Shown: positions 36,783 to 46,318, numbered from the stretch's first letter. The stretch: 64,000 nucleotides of DNA from JAURNZ01 sp036337715 (GCA_036337715.1 JAYZDS010000007.1:62001-126000); one strand, 5' to 3'. The notes: generated by a model from the letters alone, not told the origin. Numbers and translations: made by a program.

Positions 36783-37582
36783 GATCTTGAAGAGTCGTTT
36801 AAACGTAATGGTGACAGGGGACAAACAAAGGGTTCTTTAGTTTGCTTTATAGATTGCGAATTTGAAAATATTGATAATGTAGAATGTTTAGTATTGAAAA
36901 GTGATTCAAATTTATCTTTTCCAACTAATGACTTAATAGCATTTAACTTTGTGTCATTGGGGTATGCCATATGTAATATTAATATGGCATGCGCACAACT
37001 CATTTGTATGCCATTGCTAGTGTTTGTGATAGCCTCAAAAACTTTAGTATCTAATGCTTCAATTTTCGCAATGAAAGTTGAAATACTTATTTTTGAATCA
37101 GCAAATGACTCTAAGATACCGGGTATATTTTGATTTTTATGTTTTAAATTATAGGTTTCGATTATTTTTTCGAAGTAATTTGCTATGTGTAAAAAATTAT
37201 GTTTAAGTGCGTAATTATAACAATTAAGTCCGCGCTTATCTTCAGTCAGTAATAAATCAACGACGAACTTTATGTCATAATTTGAAAAAATTTGAGCTAA
37301 TTTTGTGACGAAAAGTGCTTCTTGCTCAACCATGGCTGGGTTAGATAAACAATAATGAATGAAACTTTTATAACTTATTTGATATTCATTTTTTTTGATA
37401 ATAAGTGGTTTTTTTTCTAAAAACGGCTTGATTGTTTCAAATGCAAAAGGCATTTTATTATCATCAGAGGAAAATAACCAGTTTTCAATATTTTCAAGTT
37501 GGGCGTATTCGATTGTATGCCCAATTGGGGTAATTTGTATATTCATAGGATTTTTATTCTTGATTTTTATTAACTTTATCAT
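36776..37582 (-). CDS. Unknown protein with one ankyrin-like motif
   Basis: This encodes 268 residues and has no recognised family. EDKRGLNCYNYALKHNFLHIANYF looks like one degenerate ankyrin helix pair, and the rest is helical. A start at 37546 (MNIQITPIGHTIEYAQL) is possible; neither start has a good ribosome-binding site. It is the first gene of a pair with the one at 35907 and is divergent from the helical triplet beginning at 37703. Confidence 0.5.
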   Translation of the reverse strand: MIKLIKIKNKNPMNIQITPIGHTIEYAQLENIENWLFSSDDNKMPFAFETIKPFLEKKPLIIKKNEYQISYKSFIHYCLSNPAMVEQEALFVTKLAQIFSNYDIKFVVDLLLTEDKRGLNCYNYALKHNFLHIANYFEKIIETYNLKHKNQNIPGILESFADSKISISTFIAKIEALDTKVFEAITNTSNGIQMSCAHAILILHMAYPNDTKLNAIKSLVGKDKFESLFNTKHSTLSIFSNSQSIKQTKEPFVCPLSPLRLNDSSRSC

Positions 37583-37702
37583 TTATTTAATTTAAAATCA
37601 ATAATTTGTACTAAGAAAGGGGATGATTTTAGGTTATGAATCTTTTAAATTGGAAAGATATTTAGAACAATATGAATATTTAAATTATAGGAATTTATTG
37701 AT

Positions 37703-38377
37703 ATGATTCATTCCAAACCTTATGTCCCAACAATTAAAAAAGTTGCTGATCTTAAATCAGCAGCATTGTTGGAGTTATTAATCCATTATACCAGCAAAAA
37801 TGAGAGTGATTTTTTAGCCTATACTGAAGTATGGCTTGAAATTGTTTTTTCTTCGGCAAAACCAGCCAAAGACACATTGTTGTCACTTAATACCTTTAGT
37901 GATGATGAATTTGAAAAATTAGTGAATATTGGTTTAGACGTAAAAAAAATCAATAAAACTTTAATGTCCTTTATTTTAGAAAATACAAAAAAGTATCAAA
38001 AATATGTCTCATTTGCCATTTTAATAGCTTATATGAGAGCAAATGATGCTGACATTCTCAAAGAAGATAATGTTGCAGTCTCTACTTGGTTAGTGAAAGA
38101 GTCCATTGTATCTAACGAAATTGATATATCTGATTTTGACAAAATACTTAGATTGCTTGGTGAAAAATCATTATCTTTGTTAAGTTATGAAACATACCAA
38201 CAATTGAAAAAGATTGCGGTACAACTTAATCGGACGGATTATATCCGGTGTTTTAAACAATTTTCTTCATTATTATCAAGTAACCGTTTAGACATTGCCG
38301 AAAATGGTTTTTTTGCGATTAACTATAGTATTGATAACTACTACATATACATTAATCAAGCGCATTTATGGTCTTAA
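37703..38377 (+). CDS. Unknown helical protein, tandem family member 1
   Basis: This encodes 224 residues, soluble and all-helical by pattern. It aligns with the gene at 39264 at two places: YTEVWLEIVFS here against YTKVWLEFALS there, and TYQQLKKIAVQLNRTDYIRCFKQFSSLL against the corresponding C-terminal helices. The alternation of helices of about 30-35 residues suggests an alpha-solenoid such as a degenerate TPR or PPR fold. No domain name can be given. First of three tandem paralogues. Confidence 0.6.
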   Translation: MIHSKPYVPTIKKVADLKSAALLELLIHYTSKNESDFLAYTEVWLEIVFSSAKPAKDTLLSLNTFSDDEFEKLVNIGLDVKKINKTLMSFILENTKKYQKYVSFAILIAYMRANDADILKEDNVAVSTWLVKESIVSNEIDISDFDKILRLLGEKSLSLLSYETYQQLKKIAVQLNRTDYIRCFKQFSSLLSSNRLDIAENGFFAINYSIDNYYIYINQAHLWS

Positions 38378-38437
38378 ATATTTGATAATGAGTATTGTTG
38401 ATGTTAGAGTAAAAAAAAAATAATACGAGAGTTAACA

Positions 38438-39220
38438 ATGAAAAATAAAAATTACCCAACCGTTGAAGCGGTTATTAAAAATAAGTCTGCCTTTTTATTG
38501 GAACTAGTGTTGATGAGTGATTTGACTGATGTTGATAACAATAAGATCAGGCAAAATACACGTGCACTGTTGGATATTGTTTTTAAAACAAAAGATAGTG
38601 CTCCCGAGAGAACCTCAGAATGTCACGTTGTGACAGAAGATGTATATGAAGAATCTGATGAAGATTTGCTACTTTTAGATGAAATGTTTTCCAGAGAAGC
38701 TTTTTCTGTTTTATTAAGTAAAATTGATACAAAAAAAATTAGATATTTTGATTTATATGCTTTTTATAATGATGCAAAAAAAAATAATCAGTTGATCAAC
38801 TTTATTGATTTAGTCATTAAGTACCAATTTGAACAAGCACAAATTTGGCTAACTGATAACAACCTTCAGTATATCGTGAAAGAAGCCATTGAATCGCCTC
38901 GATTAAGTTTTGATGATTTTCAATCATTACTTTATAAATTAACGATTCCGTTTGTTTGTGCTGACAAAAGTATTATTGATGGCATTTTGGTTTTTGCTTC
39001 AGCATTTAGCTACCCCATACATAAAGAATTAGTATCAATGTTTGTAAATAAAATTCATGCTGAATTTAAAATTATTCAGCTACCAGAGGATTCCCTTTTT
39101 CCCAAAACACGTACTTCTGAACTACATCTAGAGACTTCTTCGGATAAAGAAAATACGGATAACTGTATGCTTGATTGCCGTACTTCACCAAATGCTATAG
39201 GTAGTTTTAAAGACTTTTAA
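38438..39220 (+). CDS. Unknown helical protein, tandem family member 2
   Basis: This encodes 260 residues. The opening (VEAVIKNKSAFLLELVL) parallels KVADLKSAALLELLIHY of member 1, and ALLDIVF parallels WLEIVF. It has an acidic insertion (YEESDEDLLLLDEMF) that the others lack and a polar C-terminal tail (TSSDKENTDNC). An ACGAGAG ribosome-binding site precedes the ATG. It is the most diverged of the three; common ancestry is inferred from the start of the alignment and the gene order. Confidence 0.55.
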   Translation: MKNKNYPTVEAVIKNKSAFLLELVLMSDLTDVDNNKIRQNTRALLDIVFKTKDSAPERTSECHVVTEDVYEESDEDLLLLDEMFSREAFSVLLSKIDTKKIRYFDLYAFYNDAKKNNQLINFIDLVIKYQFEQAQIWLTDNNLQYIVKEAIESPRLSFDDFQSLLYKLTIPFVCADKSIIDGILVFASAFSYPIHKELVSMFVNKIHAEFKIIQLPEDSLFPKTRTSELHLETSSDKENTDNCMLDCRTSPNAIGSFKDF

Positions 39221-39263
39221 ATTATTATAATATTATTTTTTAAAGATACTTTAAAAATTATTT

Positions 39264-39992
39264 ATGTCAGAAATACCCAGCTCATTGATCAATATGTTTA
39301 AATCAGAATATAGCGTCAACATAAAAAATGATGTGTCTGTTATCACTTATTTAAGCAATACAATATGGTCAAATTACAGCCAATTAACCATATATACAAA
39401 GGTATGGCTGGAATTTGCATTATCTATAAGCAATGAAGCTGGTACTGATATACAACATTATGAACATAATGATTTTTGCAATTTAATCAGTCAAGCGCTG
39501 GATCCTACTGTATTTGATATAGAATATATTCTAAAGTTAAAGTGTTTGGCAAAAAAAAGTGGTCGCTTGGTTGAATTTGCAACTTTACTAAACCATTTGT
39601 GTCATTATAACTATGGCAATTATTGGTTAATAAATGATATGGCTTTTCAAGTGTGTTTCCACGCGTTACAGTTAAACCAAGACAAATTCAGCCATAAAGA
39701 TTTAAAACTATTTTGTACGCTTTTGGAATATAAATTATGTTTTATAACCTCAAAACAGTTTGAAAAATTAGCTTCTCTAGCATATTTAAATAATCGATTA
39801 AGATGTTATAAGTTGCTCAATCTTTATAGTGCTCTTCTTTTTAAAGACTTGTGTATTCTAGAACCTTATTACAAAGAAGGAAATGGGGTAATGGCTAAGA
39901 ATGTTCAACAATCACAATCATCAACTTTAAATGAATCTATATTTCAATCATCAGATGATGCGCCGATGATATGTGATGAGTTATCACCTTAA
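39264..39992 (+). CDS. Unknown helical protein, tandem family member 3
   Basis: This encodes 242 residues, a paralogue of the gene at 37703 (TKVWLEFALS; QFEKLASLAYLNNRLRCYKLLNLYSALLFKDLCIL). It is rich in Leu, Tyr, Asn and Cys. It ends in a polar tail with Ser and Gln (NVQQSQSSTLNESIFQSSDD). No signal peptide or membrane segment. Gaps of 43-60 bases between the three genes and the shared strand point to serial duplication and perhaps one transcript. Unknown function. Confidence 0.55.
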   Translation: MSEIPSSLINMFKSEYSVNIKNDVSVITYLSNTIWSNYSQLTIYTKVWLEFALSISNEAGTDIQHYEHNDFCNLISQALDPTVFDIEYILKLKCLAKKSGRLVEFATLLNHLCHYNYGNYWLINDMAFQVCFHALQLNQDKFSHKDLKLFCTLLEYKLCFITSKQFEKLASLAYLNNRLRCYKLLNLYSALLFKDLCILEPYYKEGNGVMAKNVQQSQSSTLNESIFQSSDDAPMICDELSP

Positions 39993-40092
39993 AATATTAT
40001 TCATCTACATAAACCGGTTTTAGAGGAAATGTGTATGGATTTATATTGATAAATTAAATAAAAAAATGGTAGGTTTTTTTGCATGCAATAAA

Positions 40093-40809
40093 CTAATTTT
40101 GTTTTGAACACACGTTTAAATTATGGCGTAAGCGCATATTCAAACTCTCAACAATGATTGCAAAAAACATGGCGCAATAAACATACTTTCTTTCAAAATG
40201 GTGTCCAAATCCATCTGAAACCAATAACACCCCAACCATAACTAAAAAAGATAAAGCAAGTAATTTAATTGAAGGGTGCTTTTCTATAAATTCGGCAATT
40301 GATTTTGAAATAAACATCATTATGATGACTGCAAGGATAATTGCTGTTGCCATCCAGGTTATGTTATTAACCATCCCTATAGCTGTAAATATTGAATCAA
40401 GCGAGAAAACAGTATCAATGAAGACGATTTGAGCTAAAATAAAGCCTGTTTTAGGGACATTTGGTTTTTTTGGCTTATTGTTTTTCGTCTCTATTTGCTC
40501 ATGTATTTCTATGATGGCTTTATATAATAGAAAAAAACCACCCGAAATCAAAACTAAACTGCTTAGTGAAAACTCAACTTTGAATAGTATAAATAAAGTT
40601 GTATTTAAGGTTAATATCCAGCCAATGATGCTGAGTAGCATCAATCTTGAGCAAAGTGCTAAAGCGATACCTATTTTTCTGATGCGTTCTCTTTTTTGAG
40701 GGGGAACCTTCGATACCATCATATTTATGAAAAGAATATTATCAATGCCTAAAATGACTTCTAGCAATGTGAGTGATAAAATTGCAATGATGGCTTCGTA
40801 CCCAAACAT
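40093..40809 (-). CDS. TerC-family integral membrane protein
   Basis: An inner-membrane protein with about seven hydrophobic segments. Signature elements are LLEVILGIDNILFINMMVSKVP in the first helix and FIDTVFSLDSIFTAIGMVNN in the middle, whose aspartates are thought to bind metal. Family members export manganese, often towards metalloproteins during secretion. The loop between helices 3 and 4 is Lys/Pro-rich (NNKPKKPNVPKTG). It lies 34 bases downstream of etfA on the same strand, and a TATACT box in that gap may give it its own promoter. Metal specificity is inferred from the family. Confidence 0.88.
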   Translation of the reverse strand: MFGYEAIIAILSLTLLEVILGIDNILFINMMVSKVPPQKRERIRKIGIALALCSRLMLLSIIGWILTLNTTLFILFKVEFSLSSLVLISGGFFLLYKAIIEIHEQIETKNNKPKKPNVPKTGFILAQIVFIDTVFSLDSIFTAIGMVNNITWMATAIILAVIIMMFISKSIAEFIEKHPSIKLLALSFLVMVGVLLVSDGFGHHFERKYVYCAMFFAIIVESLNMRLRHNLNVCSKQN

Positions 40810-40843
40810 AAAAAAAAGTATAGTATAAGATGACTGATTTGTT

Positions 40844-41785
40844 TTATTTGCTAGTCATATTAGATTGGAGTAACTCAATAACCTCAAATAAGTCACCTGT
40901 GTAGCCATAATCAGCGACTTTAAATATGGGTGCATCTGGGTCTTTATCAATTGCAATGATCGTATGACTGTCTTTCATGCCTGCTAAATGCTGAATTGCA
41001 CCAGAAACACCAAAACATAAATAAACATCTGGTGCAACAATTTTGCCTGTTTGACCCACCTGATAATCATTTGGTACATAGCCTGCATCTACGGCAGCTC
41101 TCGATGCCCCAACAGCAGCACCAATTAAATCAGCTACAGCTTCAATTTTTTTGAAATTTTCTTGACTACCTACACCTCTTCCACCAGATACAACAATTTT
41201 TGCTGATGTTAATTCTGGTCGATCGCTAGATGCTTCATCCATTTTTACCCAGGTAGTTTTTATAGATGGTATGGTAAAATCTATTTTTTCTGTTATTACA
41301 TTAGCTTTTTCATCGATTTTTTCTGGTTTAAAGGCTGTCGGTCTAATTGAAATTAATTTAGTCTTTGCTTTGTAACTTACTTTTTGAATGGCATTACCTG
41401 CATAAATAGGTCTTTTAAATGTTGTTTTATCAATGATTTCTATGACATCAGTTAATGGAGTAATTTTCATCATTCCAGCAACTCTAGGTAAAATATCTTT
41501 TGTTTGGGTTGAACTCGACATTAAAATCACATCATAATCTTTGGCAATATTTGCAATGATTGGTGCGTACAACTCAGCAATAGGGTGTAATAATTCAGGT
41601 GCATCAATTGCGAGACATTTATTGACACGAGGTAGAGAGCTCACTTCAGTTAAAACATCATTAAGCTTGGAACCAATAAGCAATACATCACATATATCAC
41701 GAAATTTACTTGCCGCTTCGATACAATTGACTGTTAACGGGTTAAGTTTTTGGTGCTGGTGCTCTGCAATGACTAAGATATTCAT
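40844..41785 (-). CDS. etfA: Electron transfer flavoprotein, alpha subunit
   Basis: EtfA binds the FAD of ETF, which collects electrons from acyl-CoA and other dehydrogenases. The FAD-binding C-terminal half has VVSGGRGVGSQENF, GASRAAVDAGYVPNDYQVGQTGKIVAP, CFGVSGAIQHLAGM and the closing KVADYGYTGDLFEV. I start at the ATG at 41785, which overlaps the etfB stop as ATGA and follows AGGAG. A TTG two codons upstream is rejected. It has 313 residues, a normal length. Confidence 0.95.
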   Translation of the reverse strand: MNILVIAEHQHQKLNPLTVNCIEAASKFRDICDVLLIGSKLNDVLTEVSSLPRVNKCLAIDAPELLHPIAELYAPIIANIAKDYDVILMSSSTQTKDILPRVAGMMKITPLTDVIEIIDKTTFKRPIYAGNAIQKVSYKAKTKLISIRPTAFKPEKIDEKANVITEKIDFTIPSIKTTWVKMDEASSDRPELTSAKIVVSGGRGVGSQENFKKIEAVADLIGAAVGASRAAVDAGYVPNDYQVGQTGKIVAPDVYLCFGVSGAIQHLAGMKDSHTIIAIDKDPDAPIFKVADYGYTGDLFEVIELLQSNMTSK

Positions 41786-42516
41786 GAACAATGCTCCTTG
41801 ATAATTTTAACGATGTCATTAATTTCTTTTATCATGGTGCCAGATTTTCTTTTTGGCGGTTCGGTTATTTCTAATACTTCTATTGCATCGTCTTTTGATA
41901 AATCAAATTCACTTATATCTAATGTTTCACATGGTTTTGCTTTCGCCTTCATAATATTAGGTAATGAGGCAAAGCGTGGTTCATTTAGTCTTAAGTCTGT
42001 AGTAATAACCGCAGGCAGTGTTATGGCAAGGGTTTCTAAACCACCATCGACTTCTCTTGTAACTTCCCATGTATCACCTGGTTTTATTTCTGATGCAAAT
42101 GTTGCTTGTGGCCAATTTAATAGCGCTGCAAGGATTTGCCCAGTTTGATTGGCATCATCATCAATGGCTTGTTTGCCCATCAAAACTAAATCAATCTTTT
42201 CTTTTGAAGTAATTGCTTTGAAAACCTCGGCACGGTTTAACGTTGATATGGTTTCTTTTGATTCTATGTGTAAGGCCTTATCTGCACCAAGTGCAAGCGC
42301 GTGTCTAAGCGTTGTTTTTGTCTCTTCAGTACCAATGCTAATAACCGTTATGGTTTGGATGATTCCTTTTTCTCGTAAACGAATGGCTTCTTCTAGTGCG
42401 ATTTCATCGAATGGATTAATGCTATGTTTAACTTGGTCATGTACAACGTGACCATCTTTGATTTGAATTTGAACATTGTAATCAATAACGTGTTTTACTG
42501 GAACGAGAACATGCAT
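41782..42516 (-). CDS. etfB: Electron transfer flavoprotein, beta subunit
   Basis: EtfB binds AMP and, with EtfA, forms the soluble ETF. Hallmarks are VLVPVKHVIDYNVQIQIKDG at the start, NPFDEIALEEAIRL, VLMGKQAIDDDANQTGQILAALL, and the recognition-loop region with EVDGGLETLAITLPAVITTDLRLNEPR. It has 244 residues. AAGGAG lies upstream of the ATG. It follows the GCS2-like gene by about 50 bases and is coupled to etfA by a 4-base overlap. Confidence 0.95.
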   Translation of the reverse strand: MHVLVPVKHVIDYNVQIQIKDGHVVHDQVKHSINPFDEIALEEAIRLREKGIIQTITVISIGTEETKTTLRHALALGADKALHIESKETISTLNRAEVFKAITSKEKIDLVLMGKQAIDDDANQTGQILAALLNWPQATFASEIKPGDTWEVTREVDGGLETLAITLPAVITTDLRLNEPRFASLPNIMKAKAKPCETLDISEFDLSKDDAIEVLEITEPPKRKSGTMIKEINDIVKIIKEHCS

Positions 42517-42565
42517 GTGATTTGAAACTCCTTTTCTTAAAAAAAATTATAGACTAAATATGACT

Positions 42566-43612
42566 TTAAGTCACTAGATTCGCAGATTCATATTGTTTTA
42601 ATAATCTCTCACTTAATGTTGGTTTGCTCAGTGCATGCATGAATCTTTGGTGTAGCGTTTGATCGAGTTTGGTAAGGTATTGTTCACTCCATGCTTCAAT
42701 AGTTAACACGTTATCATAGTCAATATTGATAAGGGCATGTCTACCAACTTGTGAAATTTGATGCATGGTCGTTTTTAATAGTAAATCATCTTTGTATATC
42801 AAAGGTATGCTTTTGGCTTTATTGGCGATGATCTCTAACAACTGTGCCATAAGTTCAATTGTTGTTTTTAGTGATTCAGCATCTGATGTATCTAAGAAGC
42901 GTATTTCAATGATGTGATGATTATCAATTTTTTTTGGGCGAATATAGTGTTGAACCGGATTTGAAAAATTATGATATACATAGTTTTTATTAGACTGTTT
43001 CAAGATTGACTCAAAAGCAGCTATTTTCTCCCAGGACATTAATGATTTTGGAAAAAAATCAAAATGTAGCCCCATTATGCCTGATAATAATGTATGTCTT
43101 GAAGAATGACAGTAAGTATTTTTTTTACAAAAAAATGGTGAGGATTGCATCAGAATTGAAAATGGCATACTCCATTGTTGCATCAAGTCGAGAATTTGAA
43201 ACAATTCAGAGAGATGTTTTTCTCTGATATTGCAGTTAATATGAATCCCTGAGCATGAAAGTATATCTGAAAATTGAAAGCGTTTTCTTCCTGGAGTTTG
43301 TTTTTCAATCGTGGCATGAGGGTTAACGCCTTGGAAAAGTATGTTGTGCCCATGTTTATTAGCCAGTTGTTTAATGTCATAAATGAGATCAATTTCATTG
43401 AAAAGTGATGCTTTACATTGATGGGGATTGGTTTTAAATTCAATTAAATCTGTATGTGGTTCTAATGAGAATGTTGGTAGATTATGATTTTCTAGATACT
43501 TAACAATATCATTTTTTAAATTAGCTGCTTTAGTTATGGATTTAGGTTGATTATTAAGATCAACCAAATGACACTCTATTTCAATGCCAATTGTAGAATA
43601 AAACTGTTCCAT
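42566..43612 (-). CDS. GCS2-family glutamate-cysteine ligase-like protein
   Basis: An ATP-dependent carboxylate-amine ligase of the GCS2/YbdK group. It shows STIGIEIECHLVD (metal-binding glutamates), FSLEPHTDLIEFKTNP, SGIHINCNI, and HIIEIRFLDTSDAESLKTTIEL. It has 348 residues. It may make gamma-glutamylcysteine or another gamma-glutamyl amide; this cannot be settled because no gshB neighbour is present. It lies first on the minus strand before etfB and diverges from the ETF-QO gene. Confidence 0.7.
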   Translation of the reverse strand: MEQFYSTIGIEIECHLVDLNNQPKSITKAANLKNDIVKYLENHNLPTFSLEPHTDLIEFKTNPHQCKASLFNEIDLIYDIKQLANKHGHNILFQGVNPHATIEKQTPGRKRFQFSDILSCSGIHINCNIREKHLSELFQILDLMQQWSMPFSILMQSSPFFCKKNTYCHSSRHTLLSGIMGLHFDFFPKSLMSWEKIAAFESILKQSNKNYVYHNFSNPVQHYIRPKKIDNHHIIEIRFLDTSDAESLKTTIELMAQLLEIIANKAKSIPLIYKDDLLLKTTMHQISQVGRHALINIDYDNVLTIEAWSEQYLTKLDQTLHQRFMHALSKPTLSERLLKQYESANLVT

Positions 43613-43685
43613 ACCTTTTGCTTCAATAAGCGTTTAAGTCCTTTTAGATGGCTAATTATAGTAGAAATCTAAATTTTTACAATTG

Positions 43686-43694
43686 TGTTATAAT
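43686..43694 (+). promoter_or_regulatory. Extended -10 box directly before ETF-QO gene
   Basis: TGTTATAAT ends six bases before the ATG at 43701, so a transcript from it would start at or next to the ATG. The intervening ATAGGA could instead be a ribosome-binding site for a longer transcript. Confidence 0.4.
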
Positions 43695-43700
43695 ATAGGA

Positions 43701-45305
43701 ATGGATAATCAAGAGGTGCTAAAATTTGATGTCATCATTATTGGTGGTGGACCTGCTGGTTTATCAGCAGCAATCAAGTTATTACAAATAGATCAGAGTT
43801 TATCGGTATGTGTACTCGAAAAATCAGCTCAAATAGGTGGCCATTTAGTATCAGGTGCCGTCATTGAGCCAACTGCCTTAGATGCGCTTTTGCCACAATG
43901 GCGCGATGATGCAAATTGTCCATTAAACGTTCCTGTTAAAAAAGATCAATTTTATTATTTTTCCAAAAGGCATTCTTGGCGTATGCCGACACCACCACAA
44001 ATGAAAAATCATGGGAACTACATCATAAGTCTATCCAAGTTTTCAAGATATTTGGCTGCTAAGGCTGAAGCTTTAGGGGTCCAAATTTTCCCTGGATTTT
44101 CTGCTGCTAAACCAATTATTGAAGCAGGTAAGCTATGTGGTGTGGTCACAGGTGAAATGGGATTAGATCATAAAGGCAATCATGGGCCAAATTATCAACC
44201 CGGGATGCATTTGCAAGCCCCAGTTACGTTCCTTGCAGAAGGTGCTCATGGCTCTATAACCAAAGCGTTGATTAAGCACTTTGATTTGCGAGATTCATCT
44301 AAGCCACAAACCTATGCAATTGGTTTAAAAGAAGTTTGGGAAGTTTCTGACAAGGTTCATCAAGAAGGCCTCGTTTGGCATAGCATTGGCTGGCCCTTAC
44401 CATCAGATACATATGGTGGCTCATTTGTGTATCATGATGCCAATCAACGGGTATCTCTTGGTTATGTGATTGGTCTTGATTATCAAAATCCGTATCTCAA
44501 CCCCTATGCAACGTTTCAACAATTTAAACATCATCCAAAGTGTTTAAGGTTACTTCAAGATGGAAAACGCATTGCTTATGGTGCACGAGCCCTAACTGAG
44601 GGTGGTTGGCAATCTTTGCCAAAATTGGCTTTTCCAGGTGGGCGTTTAATCGGCTGCTCCGCAGGTTTAGTCAATACGCCTAAAATAAAGGGGATTCACA
44701 ATGCGATGTGGTCCGGAATGATTGCAGCAGAAAATTGGATGTCGCATCAAAATCCCGAAAATACAACTTATGATGAAGCATTGAGAGAGAGCCGGGTAGG
44801 GAAAGAATTATATAAAGTTAGAAACATTCGTCCAGGTTTTAAAAAAGGATTGTGGACTGGTTTAGCGAATGCTGGTTTAGAAACGCTGACTATGGGGCAC
44901 ACACCTTGGACAATGTCCCACCACACAGATCATTTACAAATTAAACTCAAAAAAGACGTGAGGGCAATTAATTATCCAAAACCAGATGGGATAATAAGTT
45001 TTGATATTTTAACTTCAGTTAGGTTAACTGGAACCAACCATGCGGAAGATCAACCCTGTCATTTACAGTTGGCTGACAAAAAAATACCTATAGACATTAA
45101 TTATTACCAATATGATTCTCCTGAAACGAGGTATTGTCCTGCTAAAGTTTATGAAATTGTAAAAGACGATGCAGGAAAGCCAAGACTACAAATTAATGCA
45201 CAAAATTGTATTCATTGTAAAACTTGCGACATCAAAGACTTGAAGCAAAATATAAATTGGGTCCCGCCACAAGGTGGTGAAGGGCCAAATTATAGTGACA
45301 CTTAA
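43701..45305 (+). CDS. Electron transfer flavoprotein-ubiquinone oxidoreductase
   Basis: ETF-QO is the membrane-associated flavoprotein that passes electrons from ETF to ubiquinone. It has the FAD dinucleotide fold (IIIGGGPAGLSAA), the ubiquinone/membrane region, GGRLIGCSAGLVNTPKIKGIHNAMWSG, and the 4Fe-4S cluster cysteines in CPAKVYEI and CIHCKTCDIKD, followed by NINWVPPQGGEGPNY at the end. The start is the ATG at 43701 (534 residues); an upstream in-frame TTG lies in the promoter. With etfA and etfB next door on the other strand, the window holds the complete ETF route to the quinone pool. Confidence 0.95.
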   Translation: MDNQEVLKFDVIIIGGGPAGLSAAIKLLQIDQSLSVCVLEKSAQIGGHLVSGAVIEPTALDALLPQWRDDANCPLNVPVKKDQFYYFSKRHSWRMPTPPQMKNHGNYIISLSKFSRYLAAKAEALGVQIFPGFSAAKPIIEAGKLCGVVTGEMGLDHKGNHGPNYQPGMHLQAPVTFLAEGAHGSITKALIKHFDLRDSSKPQTYAIGLKEVWEVSDKVHQEGLVWHSIGWPLPSDTYGGSFVYHDANQRVSLGYVIGLDYQNPYLNPYATFQQFKHHPKCLRLLQDGKRIAYGARALTEGGWQSLPKLAFPGGRLIGCSAGLVNTPKIKGIHNAMWSGMIAAENWMSHQNPENTTYDEALRESRVGKELYKVRNIRPGFKKGLWTGLANAGLETLTMGHTPWTMSHHTDHLQIKLKKDVRAINYPKPDGIISFDILTSVRLTGTNHAEDQPCHLQLADKKIPIDINYYQYDSPETRYCPAKVYEIVKDDAGKPRLQINAQNCIHCKTCDIKDLKQNINWVPPQGGEGPNYSDT

Positions 45306-45307
45306 TG

Positions 45308-46318
45308 TTACCAAAGAATATCGTTGAGTGTTTTGGTTAATGCTTCTTCTGATGAGATAAAATTTGTTTGTAAAATTTCACGAGTATACCGACTATTCGC
45401 AATGATTTTACCACCTAACTCGTCGACAATCATTTTGTGTTGTGGTGAAAACTGTTTTAAAAATTGCTCAAGAAACTTAGTTGTTATAATCCTTGGCATA
45501 TTTTTCTTTAGATGGGGCCTTAAATGGATGATTTTTTCTTTAATTGTAGTTAATGAGATCGTTTCGTCAGCTAAGATAAGTCGTTTGTTTGATAAAAGAT
45601 CATTGTCGATGATGTTTAAATGTGTCTTTACGATATCGTCAACGTCTATGGCTGGCCACTGAAATTTTGGCAAAAAGAAATATTGGCCATCAATCATCTT
45701 TTCTATTAATCGAATAAATGGGGTTGTAGTAAAATGATTGCAGTGTCCAAACACAGATGAAACATAAATGGTTGTGAAAATATTATCAAGTTTATTTTTT
45801 CTTATATATGCCCAATTCGCGAGGTCACTTTTTACAACCTGAGTTGCGAAAGGTGACAATGTTTCCCACTTTGGTTGTGAAAAAAATTGACCATCAATCA
45901 GATGAACGGTTGGGTCTGCCATATTATAACGTAATGATAGTATACTCGTTGTAACTACAAATTTTAAAATATGCTGCTTTTTTGAAGCTTCTAACCACTG
46001 AATGGTTTCGTGATGAAGCATGCGTATCCACTTTATTCTACCGTCCTCATTTAAGATGGGTGCTGGTGGCATCATATGAAAAACGATATCACAGTGGCTA
46101 AGTAAGCTTTCTTTAGACACAGTTTCTTGATCTTGTAAGCAATGGATAGTTAAATTAGACAAATCATCAAGGTGGTTCGACAAAAGTTGTTTCGAGGGCT
46201 CAATGAATGCCTCTTGTTCAACAATCCCCACAACACGATAACCCTGTTGTAAAAGACCTACAGTTACTGCTTGGGCAGTGAAATGAGATATATCTGTAAT
46301 TAACACACAATACTGCAT
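45308..46318 (-). CDS. Degenerate extended-SDR protein
   Basis: This 336-residue protein resembles NAD-dependent epimerase/dihydroflavonol reductase proteins in outline. It has a beta-alpha-beta start (VLITDISHFTAQAVTVGLLQQGYRVVGIV), a middle with VVTTSILSLRYN, and IYVSSVFG. The glycine-rich TGxxGxxG motif is missing from the start, and the catalytic YxxxK position reads ATQVVK. It may thus have lost dehydrogenase activity or bind a different ligand. It converges on the ETF-QO gene with 2 bases between stops. Function unknown. Confidence 0.55.
   Translation of the reverse strand: MQYCVLITDISHFTAQAVTVGLLQQGYRVVGIVEQEAFIEPSKQLLSNHLDDLSNLTIHCLQDQETVSKESLLSHCDIVFHMMPPAPILNEDGRIKWIRMLHHETIQWLEASKKQHILKFVVTTSILSLRYNMADPTVHLIDGQFFSQPKWETLSPFATQVVKSDLANWAYIRKNKLDNIFTTIYVSSVFGHCNHFTTTPFIRLIEKMIDGQYFFLPKFQWPAIDVDDIVKTHLNIIDNDLLSNKRLILADETISLTTIKEKIIHLRPHLKKNMPRIITTKFLEQFLKQFSPQHKMIVDELGGKIIANSRYTREILQTNFISSEEALTKTLNDILW

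Noticed and set aside
37703..39992. Toxin-antitoxin modules
   Set aside because: The genes are too long and show no toxin or antitoxin motifs. They align with each other, so they are a duplicated family.
40061..40080. Bidirectional terminator between the helical triplet and terC
   Set aside because: Only A-run/T-run pairing around a 7-base loop, without G-C pairs. Too weak to call.
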